From contig CAZYBC010000012.1 in the NCBI GenBank assembly GCA_964645645.1, positions 1-30,700 of the forward strand: a stretch of 30,700 nt of DNA. Reading direction: 5' to 3'. How positions within the stretch are numbered: position 1 is the stretch's first letter; every line of letters starts with the position of its first letter. Under the pieces are notes generated by a model that did no database searches, had not been told where the DNA came from, and saw only the letters and a list, made by a program, of their open reading frames with translations. The position numbers and the translations under genes were made by a program. Shown in pieces: positions 7,057-15,095 of the stretch. The stretch comes from CAZYBC01 sp964645645. Its GTDB lineage: Bacteria > Patescibacteriota > Microgenomatia > UBA1400 > PJMF01.

Positions 7057-8538
7057 TTACTTGCTATTTATTGCTTCCTTAAATTGCTTCCCTCTATCCG
7101 CATAATCTCTAAACATTCCAAAACTAGCACTAGCTGGTGACATCAGCACCAGCTCGCCAGTTTTAGCGAGCTGTTTGGCAATCGTTACTGCTTCTGGCAT
7201 GGAGTTTACCAAGTGGATTTTAGGACAGGGCAGCTGCAATTTTTTAGCTGCTTGCTGGACGTCCTGGGCTAGTCTTTCCCCGGTGGTGGGTAATAAGATG
7301 AGAGCTTTGAGACCTTGCTGAACAATTAATTTAGCCAAGTGGCTGAAGTCTTGCTGTCTCTCATAACCTCCGGCAATTAAAATAATTTTTTGTTCAAAGG
7401 CTTCAATTGCGGCCATAGTGGCTTCTGGCATAGTGGCCAGAGAGTCATTGATAAAGGTTACGCCGTTAATTTTAGCGACAGGTTCTAAGCGATGGGCTAA
7501 AGGTACAAAACTGAGCAGGGCTTTGGTTAAGGCCGCTGGTTTGATTCCTAGTAAATTGGCCACAATTAAACTTGGGGCAATGTTTTGTAAATTGTGTTTG
7601 CCTAATAATGGTAGTTCGTCAATTTTGATTATTTTTATGTCATTCTTAAATTCCGGTTTTACAAAAGGCCAACGTGAGGGGAGAGTAATAGCATTGAACT
7701 TATTATGATTTAATATTAAGTAATTATCTTTAATATATATTAATGAATCATTTTTATTATCTAATTGGTAAGTAAGCGCTAAGCCGGCACTAGCTTTGGT
7801 TAATTTTTTAGTTTTGGGAAATTCTGGGTTATAAATTACCAAGCCATCTTGGTTTTGATATTTACAAATGGCACTTTTGGCTTCTACGTAAGCTTCAGTG
7901 CTGGGATAATAGTCTAAATGTTCACTGGTAATATTTTGAATAATGGCAATATCTGGTGAGTAGTCTAAATTAGCTAGTTGATGACAAGATAATTCTAAGA
8001 TTATGAGAGTTTTGTCGGAAATTTGTTTTAGAGCATCAAGCGCCGGATTGCCAATGTTGCCTAATAACAAAGTATCAAAATCAGTTAATTTCAAGATGTG
8101 ATGAAGCAACGAGCTAGTGGTACTTTTACCTTTAGTGCCAGTGACGCCAATGGTAAGAGGTCGTTGATTGGGTTCATAACAATTAAGGAGTTTGAAAAAT
8201 AATTCCAGATTAGAACTAAGGTTAACGCCTTTTTTAAGAGCTTTCTGAATTTCTGGCAATAATTCATTAATGCCTGGTGTTTTGATAATTAAAGAAAATT
8301 TATCTAAGTTTTGTAGATATTGTGGTCCAAATATCAAATTTAAATGTTGATCTTGTTTAAGTTCTGTCAAAACCGACTCAGAAAATTGAGCTTCTAAATT
8401 TTGGTCAGCTAAAGTTAATTTTTTATCTGGAAAAATTTTTCTCAAAAAATGATAGCTTGCCAAGCCTTCTCTGGCTGCTCCTAAAATAAGAATTCGTTCT
8501 GGCTGAAGTTGGGTGATCAAAGAATCAGGGATCTGCAT
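7057..8538 (-). CDS. murD: UDP-N-acetylmuramoyl-L-alanine--glutamate ligase (MurD-type)
   Basis: It adds glutamate to UDP-MurNAc-L-Ala using ATP, in the cytoplasmic steps of peptidoglycan synthesis. The 493-residue chain has an N-terminal Rossmann segment (ILILGAAREGLASY, 16-29). The Mur ligase P-loop GVTGTKGKSTTS is at 131-142. ELSCHQLANLDYSPD corresponds to the MurD ELSSFQLE region. NITSEHLDYYPS and FINDSLATMPEA match the metal and ATP sites of the family. It is about 50 residues longer than E. coli MurD. It lies 4 nt downstream of murL, so it is probably the MurD2 type, which attaches L-Glu for later epimerisation (inference). It is convergent with the Toprim gene, 4 nt away. Confidence 0.92.
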   Translation of the reverse strand: MQIPDSLITQLQPERILILGAAREGLASYHFLRKIFPDKKLTLADQNLEAQFSESVLTELKQDQHLNLIFGPQYLQNLDKFSLIIKTPGINELLPEIQKALKKGVNLSSNLELFFKLLNCYEPNQRPLTIGVTGTKGKSTTSSLLHHILKLTDFDTLLLGNIGNPALDALKQISDKTLIILELSCHQLANLDYSPDIAIIQNITSEHLDYYPSTEAYVEAKSAICKYQNQDGLVIYNPEFPKTKKLTKASAGLALTYQLDNKNDSLIYIKDNYLILNHNKFNAITLPSRWPFVKPEFKNDIKIIKIDELPLLGKHNLQNIAPSLIVANLLGIKPAALTKALLSFVPLAHRLEPVAKINGVTFINDSLATMPEATMAAIEAFEQKIILIAGGYERQQDFSHLAKLIVQQGLKALILLPTTGERLAQDVQQAAKKLQLPCPKIHLVNSMPEAVTIAKQLAKTGELVLMSPASASFGMFRDYADRGKQFKEAINSK

Positions 8539-8542
8539 GTGT

Positions 8543-10000
8543 TTATTGTAGCTGGTTTTTGATAATTTGAGCTAGTGAATCAGGTACAAAATGTTGATTA
8601 TTCCAGTCAGTTAATAACTGTTGGCTAGTTTTCTCTAAATCGGCAATTTCTGAGAGCGGTTTTTCTAACTGCGCCAAAATAAAGGGTAAGTCTTGCTTTT
8701 CTGCCTGGTATTTTTTGATAGCCAAATAACAAGCCGCTTGAGTTTCTTGATAGGTGCCAACACAATCAAAAGGCTTATGACCAGCTAATCCTAAGAGTTG
8801 CTTAGCTAATGGCAAAAGTTTTTCGTCAGTGAATAAATTATGAGAAAAGATTTGCGTGGATAAAACTTGGCTGTCTACAAAAGGACTAAGCATCATAAAG
8901 ACAAATAAGCACTTAGAGCAGGCTTCACACCAAATATTGGCTTTTTGACCCACGTTACAGCTTTTAAAGCTAGAAAAATATTCAGGGTAATGGCTAAATA
9001 ATTGCGCAATTTGAATTTCCCAAAGTGGCCTGAGTAAAGATAGATATTCTGGGAACTCTGTTTGCTGAGCAAATAAGAACTGTTGAGCATAGCTTCTAAA
9101 ATTTTCCTCAAAAGCAAAACTTTTTGAATACTGATGATTAACCGTCACTCCCAGATAAGTGGTGTTACCTTCATTTGCTGATCGTTCATTAGCGACTAAA
9201 ATTTGCTGGCAATTAAACAAGTAAGCAGCTAGCGTGCTAGCAAAAGCCAGATAAGCGCTGAAAGGAGTATGACCATTTAAGTAATCTTGGCTATTAAGTT
9301 CTAGCAATCTAGGATCAAGTTTGCGTTCTAATCTAATAGTTTGCCGACAATGGCTAAGTTTAACAATTTCCTGCGCTGAAGGAGATTGAGGCTGAAGCAA
9401 GAGACAAGCATATTTAAGCTGATGATCATCTAAAATCCCCAAGCTCAATGCAGAATCCTTACCACCCCCAACAGGGATAAGATAAGGCATTTTAATTGGA
9501 GCGCTAGGCTGGGCTGCGGTTTGGTTAGTTTGCTTAGAATCTAAAAACTCAATCGCTTGGTAATCTGGTATAGTTTCGCTATTATCAGCAGACACAGCTT
9601 GTAAACTTATCCAATTTTCTTGAGTGAAGCCGATTTGATTAGTGAAATAAAATTCACTCATGCCCTTAATTAACAAATCGTGCCACCAGGCTAACTGCTC
9701 GGTAGACATTAATTGTTGTTGAGAATGGCTGATAATTTTGATTTGTGGCGAACAAGCTGCCTTCCAGTAACTCGGGATTTCCGCCAGGCCTAAGTTAAAA
9801 AAGAGGCGATCAAGTAAGGCAGGGTCTTTGCTAACGAGTAAAGTTGATTCAACTTGAGGAATAATTAATTCAGGCTGAAAAACAATATCTGGTTCAAGTA
9901 AAAAATTATATTTAAGTGTTAAGCTAGAATTTTGATAAATGGCTTGGTAGCCTCGATAAACCAGAGTGGGATGTTGATGGCGCAGTTGTTGTAAGTCCAT
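8543..10000 (-). CDS. murL: MurL-type UDP-MurNAc-L-Ala-L-Glu epimerase
   Basis: This 485-residue protein carries a PP-loop-like VGGGKDSALSLGIL near residues 175-188. It also has ANERSANEGN...VNHQYSKSFAFEENF and WCEACSKCLFVF near 354-365, features I associate with MurL. MurL, described from Xanthomonas, uses ATP (releasing AMP and PPi) to convert the terminal L-Glu of UDP-MurNAc-L-Ala-L-Glu to D-Glu, replacing glutamate racemase MurI. It is the first gene of a two-gene operon with murD, which supports the function. TATAAT (10008-10013, minus) ends 7 nt before the ATG, so the mRNA should be leaderless. Assignment rests on motifs and context. Confidence 0.8.
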   Translation of the reverse strand: MDLQQLRHQHPTLVYRGYQAIYQNSSLTLKYNFLLEPDIVFQPELIIPQVESTLLVSKDPALLDRLFFNLGLAEIPSYWKAACSPQIKIISHSQQQLMSTEQLAWWHDLLIKGMSEFYFTNQIGFTQENWISLQAVSADNSETIPDYQAIEFLDSKQTNQTAAQPSAPIKMPYLIPVGGGKDSALSLGILDDHQLKYACLLLQPQSPSAQEIVKLSHCRQTIRLERKLDPRLLELNSQDYLNGHTPFSAYLAFASTLAAYLFNCQQILVANERSANEGNTTYLGVTVNHQYSKSFAFEENFRSYAQQFLFAQQTEFPEYLSLLRPLWEIQIAQLFSHYPEYFSSFKSCNVGQKANIWCEACSKCLFVFMMLSPFVDSQVLSTQIFSHNLFTDEKLLPLAKQLLGLAGHKPFDCVGTYQETQAACYLAIKKYQAEKQDLPFILAQLEKPLSEIADLEKTSQQLLTDWNNQHFVPDSLAQIIKNQLQ

Positions 10001-10013
10001 AAAAATTATTATA

Positions 10014-10390
10014 CCTGGCTTGTTAAGAGAAAGCTATTTTGGCTCTTTTTTAATCAGTGCTTTGGAATAATAAAGTGGGTTGTTCTAGCAAGTGAGTAAG
10101 AATTATTTATCAAAATTTACAATCTAGCAAAAAAATAACTTTTCTCTAGAACAAAGTTGTTCAAAAACCGCAAAAAATTATTAGCATTGTCGTAACGCAA
10201 ACAGCCACATTCGCTATTTTTATGGTTGTAAAAATAAAATTATTTTTGCAAAATTTGCCTTTGACATAATTGTTACGCACATGTTTTTTTCTTTACCCAT
10301 AAAAAATGCGAATAGGGTGTGTTTTTGTGAATAAAGTTGTTAAAATAAGAAAAAGCAACTTAAAAAGCATGATTTCACTTGGGGTATTGT
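10014..10390. other. intergenic region between murL and wecG-like gene
   Basis: No gene is visible in this 380-base stretch. It holds a perfect palindrome GAACAA-AG-TTGTTC near 10150-10163 and a 10-bp hairpin GTAAAAATAA/TTATTTTTGC near 10228-10249. An isolated TTGACA at 10261-10266 lacks a matching -10. Two short similar words (GTAACGCA and GTTACGCA) flank the hairpin. I cannot assign a function. Confidence 0.4.
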
Positions 10391-10419
10391 TTGCCTTTAG
10401 ATTTAATTAATAGTAGTAT
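10391..10419 (+). promoter_or_regulatory. promoter of WecG/TagA-like gene
   Basis: TTGCCT (10391-10396), a 17-bp spacer and TAGTAT (10414-10419) precede the ATG at 10427 by 7 nt. This supports that ATG over an upstream in-frame TTG at 10379. Confidence 0.6.
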
Positions 10420-10426
10420 AAAAAAT

Positions 10427-11197
10427 ATGAAAAAGATTGATAAAAGAGAATTATTCTCAAAATTAGTTTTTTTTAGCAGAGACAAAGAAACTTTGCTAAA
10501 TAGACTGGTTGATCACTTAAATTCGGGTAAAAAATTGCAATTAGTCTTCACTCCTAATCCAGAACAACTGGTGCAGGCTCAAAATGATGCTAATTTTTTT
10601 GCTAATTTGCAACAAGCAGACTATTTGCTCCCAGATGGAGTGGGCCTGGTTTGGGCCCTAAAATATTTGAGCAACCAGGCAGCTTATAAAACTCTACAAC
10701 CTCCTCAAGAAAGAATTGCTGGTGTTGAGGTGGTAGAGGCTTTATTAAATTTGGCAAATACTCAAGATTGGAAAATTCTATTAATAGGCGGAAAAGGTTA
10801 TCAAGCCTATCTAGCTAAGCAGAAGTTTGCTTGGTTAAAAAACTTTCTCTGGTTGGAGGCTTATCAACAGGTAAAAGCTCCTCAGGTTGATGAAGAAGCA
10901 GAATTAGTAGAAAAGATTACGGATTTTAAACCAGATTTAGTTTTTGTAGCTTTTGGCGCCCCAGATCAGGAAGAGTGGCTGATAGGTCATAAGGAGTTTT
11001 TAGATAAAACTAAAGCTAAGTTAGCCATGGCAGTAGGAGGTTCCTTTGATATGATCTTAGGCAAACTTGGACGAGCGCCTTTGTGGATGAGAAAGCTAAA
11101 TTTAGAGTGGCTGTTCCGTCTAATTATTCAACCTTGGCGTTTAAAAAGACAACTACGGTTGCTAAAGTTTTTGGGATTGATACTTCAAAAGAACTAA
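10427..11197 (+). CDS. WecG/TagA/CpsF-family glycosyltransferase (GT26)
   Basis: This 256-residue protein fits the family length. It has LVFTPNPEQLVQAQ (substrate-binding Asn-Pro region), LLPDGVGLVWA (the catalytic-base Asp region), and RIAGVEVVEALL. LLIGGKGYQA, PDLVFVAFGAPDQEEWL (GxPxQE motif) and AVGGSFDMILGKLGRAPLWMRKLNLEWLFRL complete the pattern. Members transfer ManNAc or ManNAcA from UDP-sugars to lipid-linked acceptors for teichoic acid or cell-surface polysaccharide. The basic, hydrophobic C-terminus (QPWRLKRQLRLLKFLGLILQ) is the membrane-binding appendage known from TagA. The following ABC exporter, 20 nt downstream, may export its product. Start chosen from the promoter spacing; the upstream TTG would add 16 residues. 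Confidence 0.88.
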   Translation: MKKIDKRELFSKLVFFSRDKETLLNRLVDHLNSGKKLQLVFTPNPEQLVQAQNDANFFANLQQADYLLPDGVGLVWALKYLSNQAAYKTLQPPQERIAGVEVVEALLNLANTQDWKILLIGGKGYQAYLAKQKFAWLKNFLWLEAYQQVKAPQVDEEAELVEKITDFKPDLVFVAFGAPDQEEWLIGHKEFLDKTKAKLAMAVGGSFDMILGKLGRAPLWMRKLNLEWLFRLIIQPWRLKRQLRLLKFLGLILQKN

Positions 11198-11217
11198 TTT
11201 CATAGAAATTTTAATTT

Positions 11218-12201
11218 ATGGAAAAAACATTTAATCAATTAATTTTGCCTCTAGAGGTTAACGATCTAACTAAAATTTATCCTAATGCTAAAGGAAAAGG
11301 TTCTTTTACCGCGGTAAATAAGGTTTCCTTTTCTTTAAAACAGGGAGAAATCCTTGGATTATTGGGTCCAAATGGAGCAGGGAAAACTACTACTATCCAG
11401 ATGTTGCTTAGTATTTTGGCACCCAGTAGTGGGGAAATTAAATATTTTGGACAAGATTTAATGACCCATCGCAGTGAAATTTTACAGCAGGTAGCTTTTG
11501 CCAGTACTTATATTGATTTTCCTTGGCGCTTGAGTGTTAAAGAAAATTTAGATATTTATGCCAGATTATATAAATTGACAAAGAAACAACGCTCAGAGCG
11601 CAGCAAGCGTTTACTCAAGTATTTTGGAATTGAAGATAAAGAAAATAGTATTTTTAGCCAGCTGTCAGCCGGGCAGCGCACTAGAGTAATGTTAACTAAA
11701 GCTTTTTTGGCCTATCCTAAAGTTGTATTACTTGATGAGCCAACTGCTTCATTAGACCCAGATATGGCTGTTGATGTTAGAAAGTTTGTTAAGCAACAGC
11801 GAGATGAATATGGTGTCAGCGTTTTATTTACTTCTCACAATATGGCAGAAGTGGCCGAAGTTTGTGATCGAGTAATCTTTTTACAGAAAGGGGAAATTCT
11901 GGCTATTGATACGCCAGCTAATCTGGTTGCTCAATTAAAAGAAGTAAAAATAAGCTTAAATATTGGGGATGGCTTAAAGAGAACCAAAAAAGTAAGTGAA
12001 AAGCTATCTTTGCCACTTAAAGTTGATGCCAAAAATGAGCGTTTGGTTAATGTGGTTATAGAGGAGCAATTAATTGCTAAATTCCTAAATGAATTAGCAA
12101 AAGAAAAGGTTGATTATCATCAAATCAATATTATTAAACCCAATTTAGAAGACTATTTTTTATTAATGGCTAATAAAGGCAAACAAGAAGGACAAAAATG
12201 A
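11218..12201 (+). CDS. ABC transporter ATP-binding protein (ABC-2 type exporter)
   Basis: This 327-residue ATPase has Walker A GPNGAGKTT near 52-60, signature LSAGQRTRVML near 147-157, Walker B VVLLDEPTASLDPD near 167-180 and H-loop TSHNMAEV. A C-terminal domain of about 90 residues (LNIGDGLKRTKK..., NIIKPNLEDYFLLMA) is the regulatory extension common in drug/polysaccharide ABC-2 exporters. It powers the permease encoded next, whose ATG overlaps its stop (ATGA, 4 nt). The substrate is unknown; the neighbouring glycosyltransferase hints at an envelope glycan or lipid. Confidence 0.92.
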   Translation: MEKTFNQLILPLEVNDLTKIYPNAKGKGSFTAVNKVSFSLKQGEILGLLGPNGAGKTTTIQMLLSILAPSSGEIKYFGQDLMTHRSEILQQVAFASTYIDFPWRLSVKENLDIYARLYKLTKKQRSERSKRLLKYFGIEDKENSIFSQLSAGQRTRVMLTKAFLAYPKVVLLDEPTASLDPDMAVDVRKFVKQQRDEYGVSVLFTSHNMAEVAEVCDRVIFLQKGEILAIDTPANLVAQLKEVKISLNIGDGLKRTKKVSEKLSLPLKVDAKNERLVNVVIEEQLIAKFLNELAKEKVDYHQINIIKPNLEDYFLLMANKGKQEGQK

Positions 12202-13010
12202 TCGCTAGTTTTAAAAATTTTCGATTATCTTGGCATAGAATCTGGGCAATTGTGATTCGTCATGCCTACAATTTTAGACGGAGCTATGATCGCTTAGCTG
12301 ATTCATTTTATTGGCCAGTGATGGATTTAATTGTCTGGGGATTATCAAGCAGATGGATGGAAAGTAATACCACAACTTTAGGGAATGTGGCCTTAATTGT
12401 CTTGACGGGCTTGGTGTTTTGGCAGATAGTTTGGCGCTCTAATTATGAAATTAGTGTTAATTTGTTAGAAGAAGTTTGGAACCATAATTTAGCGAATATT
12501 TTTTCTACTCCTTTAACAGTTTTTGAGTGGATTTTGGCTGTAATGTTAATTGGTTTTTTAAAGAATTTTATAACAGTCTTGGTGGGGGTAGGGGGTGTTT
12601 GGCTTTTATATTCCTTAAATATTTTAAATATTGGCTGGTGGCTTTTACCTTTTTTCTTTATGTTATTAATCTCTGGCTGGTTTATGGGATTTTTAGCCGC
12701 AGGGTTAATTATGCGCTTTGGACAGAAAATTCAAACTCTGGCCTGGAGCATGGGATTTTTATTTGCTCCTTTTAGCGCAGTTTATTATCCTCTAGATGTC
12801 TTACCAGCTTGGGCAAAGATAATCTCAAGTGTTTTACCTACAACCTATGTATTTGAAGGCATGAGAGAAGTCTTAAAAACTGGCAATTTATCGATTGATC
12901 TTCTAGCAAAAAGTATTGTATTGAATATCATTTATTTAGTGATTTCAATTAGCTATTTTATTGCGATGTTTGAAAAAAGAAGATCAAGTGGTTTGGCTCA
13001 GCTAGATTAG
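12198..13010 (+). CDS. ABC-2 type transporter permease
   Basis: This 270-residue membrane protein has about six hydrophobic segments. A first cytoplasmic amphipathic stretch (WHRIWAIVIRHAYNFRRSYDRL) resembles the coupling helix of ABC-2 permeases. The conserved late motif PLDVLPAWAKIISSVLPTTYVFEGMREVL matches the family signature (PxxxLPxWxxxxxxxxPxTyxxExxR). It forms the channel with the overlapping ATPase gene. It ends 3 nt from the convergent HTH gene. Confidence 0.9.
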   Translation: MIASFKNFRLSWHRIWAIVIRHAYNFRRSYDRLADSFYWPVMDLIVWGLSSRWMESNTTTLGNVALIVLTGLVFWQIVWRSNYEISVNLLEEVWNHNLANIFSTPLTVFEWILAVMLIGFLKNFITVLVGVGGVWLLYSLNILNIGWWLLPFFFMLLISGWFMGFLAAGLIMRFGQKIQTLAWSMGFLFAPFSAVYYPLDVLPAWAKIISSVLPTTYVFEGMREVLKTGNLSIDLLAKSIVLNIIYLVISISYFIAMFEKRRSSGLAQLD

Positions 13011-13013
13011 ATT

Positions 13014-13307
13014 TTAGTCTTGTTCATCTAAATTAATTCCGAGTAACCATAAAACTGCTTCTTTTTTATAGCGGCGATCACCTCTGGAGTTAATTCTGAT
13101 GGCTGGTAATTTGCCTCTTTTGCCCCAACGTTTGATAGTTAAAGGGGAGACTCTGAGTAAGTCGGCTACCTCACGAACAGTTAATAAGTCTGGTAAGTTA
13201 TTAATATCGAGTTTAGCAGCGTCGTCAGCCTTGCCAGTTAATTTTTTTTCTTCATCTAAGGTGTTAACAGCCTGTGTATTGATAACAGGAACTTGAGAAT
13301 CAAACAT
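13014..13307 (-). CDS. small MerR/excisionase-type helix-turn-helix protein
   Basis: This 97-residue protein has a low-complexity N-terminal half and a C-terminal winged HTH: LLTVREVADLLRVSPLTIKRWGKRGKLPAIRI followed by DRRYKKEAVLWLLG. This is the 'excisionase/BldC' HTH_17 type, which binds DNA as a small regulator. AAAGGA lies 5-6 nt upstream of the ATG, giving a usable Shine-Dalgarno. No neighbouring recombinase is visible, so a transcriptional role is more likely than excision. Its target is unknown. Confidence 0.82.
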   Translation of the reverse strand: MFDSQVPVINTQAVNTLDEEKKLTGKADDAAKLDINNLPDLLTVREVADLLRVSPLTIKRWGKRGKLPAIRINSRGDRRYKKEAVLWLLGINLDEQD

Positions 13308-13765
13308 GGATTCCTTTCAATAAATAATTGATACAACTTGGCTGGTGAGGCATTGGTTTTTTACTACTATGACGTTTTTAGTCAAAGTAAGTCTTTATAT
13401 ATATTTACATTAGCAGAAGCGATGAAAGTGGGTCAATAGGGAAAAATATGAGTGTATAAATTCGAAGTATCTTCGCGAATGCGAAGCGAACTAGAATTTA
13501 TACACTCATATTTTTCTGGTGGTTAGTGTTAACAGTAAGACTTTCGCTTGGTTTCGGTTTATCACTATTTTTATTCGGGTGGGGTAGCTCAATATTGTAA
13601 TGTTTTGCACATTTTAGGCCCATAGTTTATAAACTGACAGCCTATAAAATTTAGATCTTAAAAAACCTGGGGGAAAATTAGTAAGTAGTTGGCAAGACAA
13701 GTAGTTTCTAGTTAAATTTTTTGAGAGTGGGGCCAAGATTTAAGCTTTTAGCTAAAATTGCCACT
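13308..13765. other. intergenic region with several inverted repeats
   Basis: I see no gene in this 460-base stretch. Besides the long inverted repeat at 13442-13515, it contains ATTTTAGGC...GCCTATAAAAT around 13609-13649, enclosing the palindrome AGTTTATAAACT. It also has a TTGTATCAA palindrome near 13328-13336, upstream of the HTH gene. Confidence 0.4.
13442..13515. repeat. perfect 22-bp inverted repeat with nested hairpin
   Basis: The arms 13442-13463 and 13494-13515 are exact reverse complements (core ATATGAGTGTATAAATTC). The 30-nt loop holds a second hairpin CTTCGC-GAAT-GCGAAG and the 18-mer GAAGTATCTTCGCGAATG, which recurs inverted at 15033-15050. The A5/T5 ends could let it act as a bidirectional terminator. 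A small mobile or REP-like element is an alternative. Confidence 0.8.
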
Positions 13766-13795
13766 AAAAAACCGCTCATTGCTGAGCGGTTTTTC
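13766..13795 (-). terminator. Rho-independent terminator of rplJ-rplL
   Basis: On the minus strand the stem ACCGCTCA/TGAGCGGT with loop GCAA is flanked by A5 and followed by T5. It lies 20 nt after the rplL stop. Confidence 0.9.
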
Positions 13796-13814
13796 AAATT
13801 CTTATTAAAATGAA

Positions 13815-14219
13815 TTATTTCATTTCAACTACACAACCAGCTTCTTCTAATTCTTTCTTAGCAGCTTCGGCAACTTCTTTTTTAGCGCCTTCTAAGACAG
13901 TTTTAGGAGCAGATTCAACAAATTGTTTGGCTTCACCAAGACCTAATTCTGGTTTTAATTTACGGACAACTTTGATAGCACCGATTTTGTTAGAACCAGC
14001 GTCTTTTAAGACAACGTCAAATTCGGTTTTTTCTTCAACGGCAGCGGCTCCAGCGGCTGGCATAGCACCCATCATCATAGGGGCAGCAGCGCTAACGCCA
14101 AATTCGTCTTCTAAAGCTGAGACTAAGTCTGAAACTTCTTTTAAAGAAAGTTCTTTGACAGCGTCAACAATTTTTTGTAATTTTGCGGATAATTCCACTT
14201 TTTGTGTGTCTTCTGACAT
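13815..14219 (-). CDS. rplL: ribosomal protein bL12 (L7/L12)
   Basis: This 134-residue acidic protein forms the ribosomal stalk that recruits translation factors. The N-terminal dimerisation helix (LSAKLQKIVDAVKELSLKEVSDLVSALEDEFGV) is followed by an Ala/Met/Pro hinge (AAAPMMMGAMPAAGAAA). The C-terminal domain contains EFDVVLKDAGSNKIGAIKVVRK and LGLGEAKQFVESAPKTV. An acidic/Cys tail (EEAGCVVEMK) is slightly longer than usual. It follows rplJ on the same strand by 38 nt, as in most bacteria. rpoB does not follow here. Confidence 0.97.
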   Translation of the reverse strand: MSEDTQKVELSAKLQKIVDAVKELSLKEVSDLVSALEDEFGVSAAAPMMMGAMPAAGAAAVEEKTEFDVVLKDAGSNKIGAIKVVRKLKPELGLGEAKQFVESAPKTVLEGAKKEVAEAAKKELEEAGCVVEMK

Positions 14220-14257
14220 GTTTCTCCTTTTTGATAGAGTTATTACTACTTTATATA

Positions 14258-14782
14258 CTATTTTTTATCAGCAATGGCATGAAGCACATTGACTAAGTCG
14301 CGAGTACCAGCGCGCATAACATTGACTAAGCCACTGGCTGGACTCTTGATACGGTTGATTAACATGACGATTAATTCGTTCTTGCCTGGTAACTTGCTTA
14401 ATTCTTCTACTTCAGCAGGAGAAAAAACTTTTTCATTACCATTATTAGCTTCAGCAGTCATGTAACCTTGTTTAACAGTGACTTTCTTTTTGTCATCTAC
14501 AAAAGCAAAGAGTTTTTTAAGAGCAGCAACTTCATCTTGGTAAGAAAAAACCACAGCAGTCATTCCAGATAAAGAGTCAGCTAATTTGCCTTTACCAATG
14601 GCAACGTCAATTAAAGTATTTTTGCTGACAAACATTTCACCACCGGCATCTTTAACAGCCTGGCGAAGTTCAACTTGATCACTAGCAGTAGTGCCAGCAT
14701 AGTCAATCACTACTAAGCTTTTAGCCTTAGCAATTTTATTTTTTAAGATCTCAACCTGTTCTTGGTTATGTTGATTTGGCAT
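14258..14782 (-). CDS. rplJ: ribosomal protein uL10
   Basis: This 174-residue stalk base protein binds 23S rRNA and carries the L12 dimers. The start MPNQHNQEQVEILKNKIAKA is followed by SLVVIDYAGTTASDQVELRQAVKDAGGEM and FVSKNTLIDVAI, the conserved L10 N-terminal pattern. The C-terminal helix (NVMRAGTRDLVNVLHAIADKK) is the L12-binding spine. AAAGGA precedes the ATG. Its mRNA leader is the autoregulatory L10 leader (next entry). Confidence 0.96.
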   Translation of the reverse strand: MPNQHNQEQVEILKNKIAKAKSLVVIDYAGTTASDQVELRQAVKDAGGEMFVSKNTLIDVAIGKGKLADSLSGMTAVVFSYQDEVAALKKLFAFVDDKKKVTVKQGYMTAEANNGNEKVFSPAEVEELSKLPGKNELIVMLINRIKSPASGLVNVMRAGTRDLVNVLHAIADKK

Positions 14783-14799
14783 AAATCCTTTAGTTTGTA

Positions 14800-14934
14800 A
14801 TTTTTCTTAGAATTCCAGCCAAACAATGGCTCTAAGATAGAGCGGAAAAATCAAAAAGAGGGGGAAAATAGAGAGCTATTTGTTCATCCCTCGGCGTGAT
14901 TTTTAAACTTTGCAGTCCGCGCTGTCTTTGGAAC
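14800..14934 (-). promoter_or_regulatory. L10 leader (autoregulatory rplJ mRNA structure)
   Basis: The minus strand reads AGACAGCGCGGACTGC, then TTTAAAAATCACGCCGAGGGATG. This matches the conserved GACAGC...GCCGAGG arms of the ribosomal L10 leader, where the L10-L12 complex binds its own mRNA. A second hairpin AGCCA-TTGTT-TGGCT follows at about 14816-14830, near the ribosome-binding site. The proximal part (about 14886-14931) is the more certain. Confidence 0.78.
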
Positions 14935-14941
14935 AATGGGT

Positions 14942-14970
14942 ATTATAGCAGTAAAGAGTTGAAATGGCAA
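14942..14970 (-). promoter_or_regulatory. promoter of rplJ-rplL
   Basis: On the minus strand TTGCCA (14965-14970), a 17-bp spacer and TATAAT (14942-14947) form a near-consensus sigma-70 promoter. The start would be near 14935, at the beginning of the L10 leader. Confidence 0.82.
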
Positions 14971-15032
14971 TTCTTGTTCGCTGGGCTTATCCAAGATACT
15001 GCGAATTGATACTCAAATCTTTTTAATAATTA

Positions 15033-15050
15033 CATTCGCGAAGATACTTC
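15033..15050 (-). repeat. second copy of 18-mer GAAGTATCTTCGCGAATG
   Basis: It is an exact reverse-complement copy of 13464-13481. The two copies flank the rplJ-rplL unit in opposite orientations. Near 14990-15007 there is a looser related word (CAAGATACTGCGAATTG). Confidence 0.7.
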
Positions 15051-15095
15051 AACTCTAGTAACTATACCTATATTTTTTTTGTTATGATAAGGATA

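Noticed and set aside
10261..10290. Promoter from the isolated TTGACA
   Set aside because: No -10 like sequence at 16-18 bp; the TTGCCT/TAGTAT pair nearer the gene is better.
13442..13515. CRISPR repeat
   Set aside because: There is a single inverted repeat and no regularly spaced direct repeats; no cas genes or CRISPR array anywhere in the window.
13810..14292. 160-codon plus-strand frame over rplL
   Set aside because: It is the antisense of rplL, a low-complexity Ser/Ala shadow.
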